From: Hetaerina americana | Taxonomy: Eukaryota > Arthropoda > Insecta > Odonata > Calopterygidae | Direction: 5' to 3' | Length of the DNA stretch: 64,000 nucleotides | NCBI GenBank assembly: GCA_022747635.1 | Contig: JAKTNV010000003.1 | Location: forward strand, 99,485,954-99,549,953 | Translations under genes and position numbers: made by a program | The notes under the pieces: generated by a model | Seen by the model: the letters and a program-made list of their open reading frames with translations, nothing else | The model's database searches: none | Told to the model about the DNA's origin: nothing | Part shown: piece after piece, positions 60,960-64,000 of the stretch | Numbering within the stretch: the first letter of the stretch is position 1 | Layout: each line of letters begins with the position of its first letter

Positions 60960-61205
60960 TGAGCTGGGGGGGACATGGGAGTCCAGGGGTAGAGTGGTGG
61001 ACTACTGACCAGAGGGCAGCAGCGTATGCTTGTTTTAATTGTTGATTTGCATCTGGTAGGCACCCTTGGCTTCACAGCAGCTGTGTGATTTTTCAGGAAC
61101 CAAATCTTCTAAGGAAATCATACATGGCACAGGGCCCCCTACCCTGATGTGTGAATTTCACATGCTGTTGAAATTGGTATTGGGCGAATTCTAACCTTCC
61201 TTATC
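60960..61205 (+). repeat. SINE-C copy with tRNA-like head
   Basis: It begins with GTCCAGGGGTAGAGTGGTGGACTACTG, which resembles a tRNA 5' half with a box A (GGTAGAGTGGTGG). The family core AGCTGTGTGATTTTTCAGGAACC follows at 61079, then CACAGGGCCCCCTACCCTGATGTGTGAATTTCACATGC. Box B is not recognisable. It is the longest of three copies. Confidence 0.55.
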
Positions 61206-61481
61206 AAACGACCTTTGAATTGATAACTGTGATTATTGGCGAGCATTTGATTTCAGGAAATTTCTGAATTGTAAATTTACTAATTCCCAAGATGCTTATG
61301 CTAAAATTCCAAGAAAAACCAATTCCTAAAAAAAATCAATCAACCAAAAGCACCAAAACTCCAGAGGACATTCATTTCAATTAAACAATTTAAAAAAATA
61401 AATTTTAAATTAAGTTGTGCATTCAAAGAATGCCTTACTTTTCGTACTATCACAAATTAAAACTACTGTGATTACAATACA

Positions 61482-61645
61482 ACAATTTCAGGGTGTAAAA
61501 ATCACTCGCCTTGACTGGGATTTGAACCCGAACCCCTCGATGTCCGGCCAAGTGCTTTACTGAATGATGGCTTAAAAATGTTATCTAGTAACCGAGTATC
61601 CCTAGCCAGTTAGCATATCAGAATAAAAAACAGCATTTGAAATCT
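61482..61645 (-). repeat. SINE-A copy with internal insertion
   Basis: The minus strand reads the tail (GATTTTTACACCCTGAAATTGTTG at the high-complement end), box B GGTTCAAATCCCAGTCAAGGCGA and loop CCGGACA. The D-arm region (TAGCCAGTTAGCATA, about 61598) is displaced by some 45 extra bases relative to the other copies. Confidence 0.65.
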
Positions 61646-63299
61646 ATTAGAAGTTACCTCTCTGTTTGCACTGAAAATTGTAAATGCACAGTTCACTGAT
61701 AACGGAGGCCAGTATTTGAAAAAAAAAAAAAAGATTTCATTAGCTATCTTTTAGTAACTTTTAATCACTGTATTCTAAAAAAAGCAATTTTGTCCACTCA
61801 GGCCTCGTTCATATTCTATATTCTGAATTAACATGTTTCACCAATGATGATTCACTATACAAAACTTTGCACATCCTCAAAACCTGAAAAACAACCTAGA
61901 AACTTAGCACAATACAATGTAAAAATTATAATTAACCTTAAGCTCAGAAATGACACATATTTGTTATCAATTCACTCCCTTATTGCCAACTGAAATAATA
62001 CTTAGTTAATGAAAAGTGTTATTGGCTACTGGTATTAGTGCAGACAACTAATGAGTGTAGTGCAGAGAGACAAACCTCACAAGAACACTATGCAACTTTC
62101 CCTTGGGCACCTAAGAAGAGCACAAATGAAGGTCAAGCTGATAACGTTGAAGTGAAGGGAAGCCAAAAGTATCAAGCTATGGAAGAAAGGAAAATTTTGG
62201 AATTGATCAAAAAGGAACAATCAATTTTGAAACTAGATACAAATCATCCAGTTAAAATTATGGAATGAATATATGAACACTAGAGAGAGTTTGAAAACCA
62301 ACTATTTTATCTATAATTCTGGTAGAATATTAAAATACCAGGATTAAAAACATTGGAATGGCGGTTTCAGATACAAACATCAATGGGAAGTTGTGCTATC
62401 ATGCCAAGGTTCTAGAGAGGGATCACATAAGAAAGCAAGCAATCAACAGGAAACAGGCATTTCAAGGAACATGCACAATAACAAAGTTACTCAAATGCTA
62501 ATTTAGTTCTTGAGGAACCTAATTAACAGGGTAACTTTAAAGTACCCTAGTGAGTTGTCTTTAATTCATTTAGCTTTGGTTATTGTCCTTCTGGTTACAA
62601 CTCCTTTCATATGCGTAGAGAAGTGCATTTCAATTAGATACTATACTGCATGTGCCAGTAGTGATCATCATCTTCCATAATTGAATTATTTATGGAAATA
62701 TGATGTAAATAAAAATTTTAAAAAATTTAACTTTTTATGTTGCATACCTGGTGTGTAATCACCCCCTGCCACACACCTAACAGTGACTTGAATTTGTACT
62801 ATGCCGAAATTCTAATTTATTCATCTTACCCTTTTCCAGACCCAAATTACATTTTTTTTAGGAAGAAATTTCAACTTGGGTAACTGGACCAGGACTTTTG
62901 CCAAATCAGTGCTTTTATTGGCAGATGAATCACACTACTAACCAAAACTCAAGTGATTTTTATTTTTTGACAGTAGTGCCAGTGCAATGGAGTTGTATGA
63001 CTGCAATGTAGTTATAAAGTGTTTGTTTCAAATTACAATGGCAACAGATGCTTTAAAATTATATTATAAACATTTATGAACACTACATGTCGATTTATGG
63101 TGCCAAACAAGGAACCTGCTCAAAAATTTTGTTGATACTCATATGAATTCTGTGTCTTTGCAGGACTTAAAATTTTAGATGCAGACAAATTTTTCAAAAA
63201 AATCCCCATAATTTCCAGATTTTCAATGGCAATTATGTAACTTTTTAATTTTACAGGTTATCAATTCTCCTATGTATCACTATTAATGCTATAACAGAA
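61646..63299. other. Non-coding stretch with one weak exon candidate
   Basis: A 76-codon + frame (62038-62268) follows TATTAGTGCAG, an acceptor-like site. It encodes a charged, helix-prone C-terminus (EERKILELIKKEQSILKL). It could be a terminal exon or a decayed transposon-associated protein, but I recognise no domain. Otherwise nothing was seen. Confidence 0.25.
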
Positions 63300-63389
63300 T
63301 TAACAATTGACTCTAAGGTATAATCAGTAGATGCAGGGAAGGTGTTAACAATTGACTCTAAGGTATAATCAGTATATGCAGGGAAGGTG
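63300..63389. repeat. 45-bp tandem duplication
   Basis: Two adjacent 45-base units (63300-63344, 63345-63389) beginning TTAACAATTGACTCTAAGG differ at a single base (AGTAGATG versus AGTATATG). Confidence 0.95.
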
Positions 63390-64000
63390 AAGGAAACAAA
63401 AGTTACTATTGGTACTGCATTTTCTCTCTAGACCCAAGAAAATCTCTCAACATGATTACAGTTTTCAGGAACCATATCAAAAATAAGTTCTATTACTGCT
63501 CCATCAGTGAGCACTAACGACCAAGCACACAATCAGAGAGAGGAGAATGAATGATGAAAGAGAATTGACATTCTAATATAATTGGAGGAAGAGCAAACCA
63601 AAGACAAAAGCAGAAAAAAACAATACATATATTTGCACATGCCCTAATTCTACGGATATTCTTTAACTAAAAACCAGAAGAAGGAAGAAATAAGAGATTG
63701 ACCAAGAAAGACACAGAAAAGCAAATGTACATTTACAAGAGCAAATCAAATAAGATACCTTGATGCTGATGATATCAGATGGTAATGATCACAGAGTGGA
63801 CTAGCTCTCACAAACTCTCCCTTATCAGGAGAACCAAAACCTATGTCCTCCTTCAAGCCACCATCTATAAAAAACCTTCCAACTGACAAGAGAATATTGA
63901 CTGCTCAATCACATAGTTTAATAAGTTCATTTTGATTATGAATATGATCGTGTAATAGGTATTCTGCTTTCCATCCAAAAAAGAGACAATTAGAAAAAGT
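63390..64000. other. AT-rich non-coding stretch
   Basis: No supportable feature was seen to the window end. Confidence 0.5.

Noticed and set aside
1..64000. CRISPR array, prophage or bacterial operon
   Set aside because: No regular spaced repeats, no ribosome-binding-site-led gene runs and no phage genes. The sequence is eukaryotic.

Overview
The window looks like arthropod nuclear DNA (probably insect or chelicerate) from a large, repeat-rich genome. The reasons are an AT-rich background, long (TA)n microsatellites, an intact animal mariner transposon, decayed non-LTR retrotransposons, several tRNA-derived SINE families, and no operon-like or dense coding structure. I recognise no intact host protein-coding gene in the 64 kb. 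The only intact open reading frame I would call a real protein gene is the mariner transposase near 44 kb. The species cannot be named from this sequence.

Layout. From 1 to 18 kb there is AT-rich non-coding DNA broken by GC-rich islands (about 2.1-3.2, 8.2-8.7, 9.8-10.3, 13.0-13.5, 14.4-15.0 and 16.4-17.0 kb), two SINE-C fragments (4.0 and 11.1 kb) and the 3' end of a dead LINE (11.2-11.7 kb). From 19 to 29.4 kb there is a tRNA-like element with 222-bp identical terminal repeats (19.0-19.6 kb), a SINE-B copy (23.7 kb), a decayed LINE reverse transcriptase (25.5-26.7 kb), a diverged local duplication (26.75-27.97 kb) and a purine-skewed island (28.9-29.4 kb). From 30 to 35 kb there are TA arrays with hairpin-forming inverted repeats, a reverse-strand dead LINE (31.5-32.9 kb), a TATA/Inr/splice-donor arrangement that looks like a promoter with a first exon (33.78-33.97 kb), and a perfect 67-bp inverted repeat enclosing a hammerhead-like core (34.5-34.8 kb). 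From 35 to 48 kb there are islands at 35.4, 40.1 and 46.9 kb. The 40.1-kb island has a full X-box, a CRE and several CCAAT boxes. The same stretch holds a CR1/Jockey-like LINE split by a SINE (40.9-42.2 kb) and the mariner sitting inside a TA microsatellite (43.5-45.0 kb). From 48 to 64 kb there is another decayed LINE (51.7-52.9 kb), a promoter-like island (53.4-54.1 kb), a second SINE-B copy (58.0 kb), further SINE-A and SINE-C copies (60.6-61.7 kb) and a 45-bp tandem duplication (63.3 kb).

How it fits together. This is mostly a gene-poor, transposon-laden stretch. The LINEs are dead and presumably old. The SINEs carry Pol III-type box A/box B heads and would depend on LINE machinery in trans. 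The mariner is probably young. The GC islands and the 33.8-kb promoter are the best candidates for host regulatory DNA or first exons of genes lying mostly outside the window. All family assignments rest on reading motifs by eye; no database search was run.
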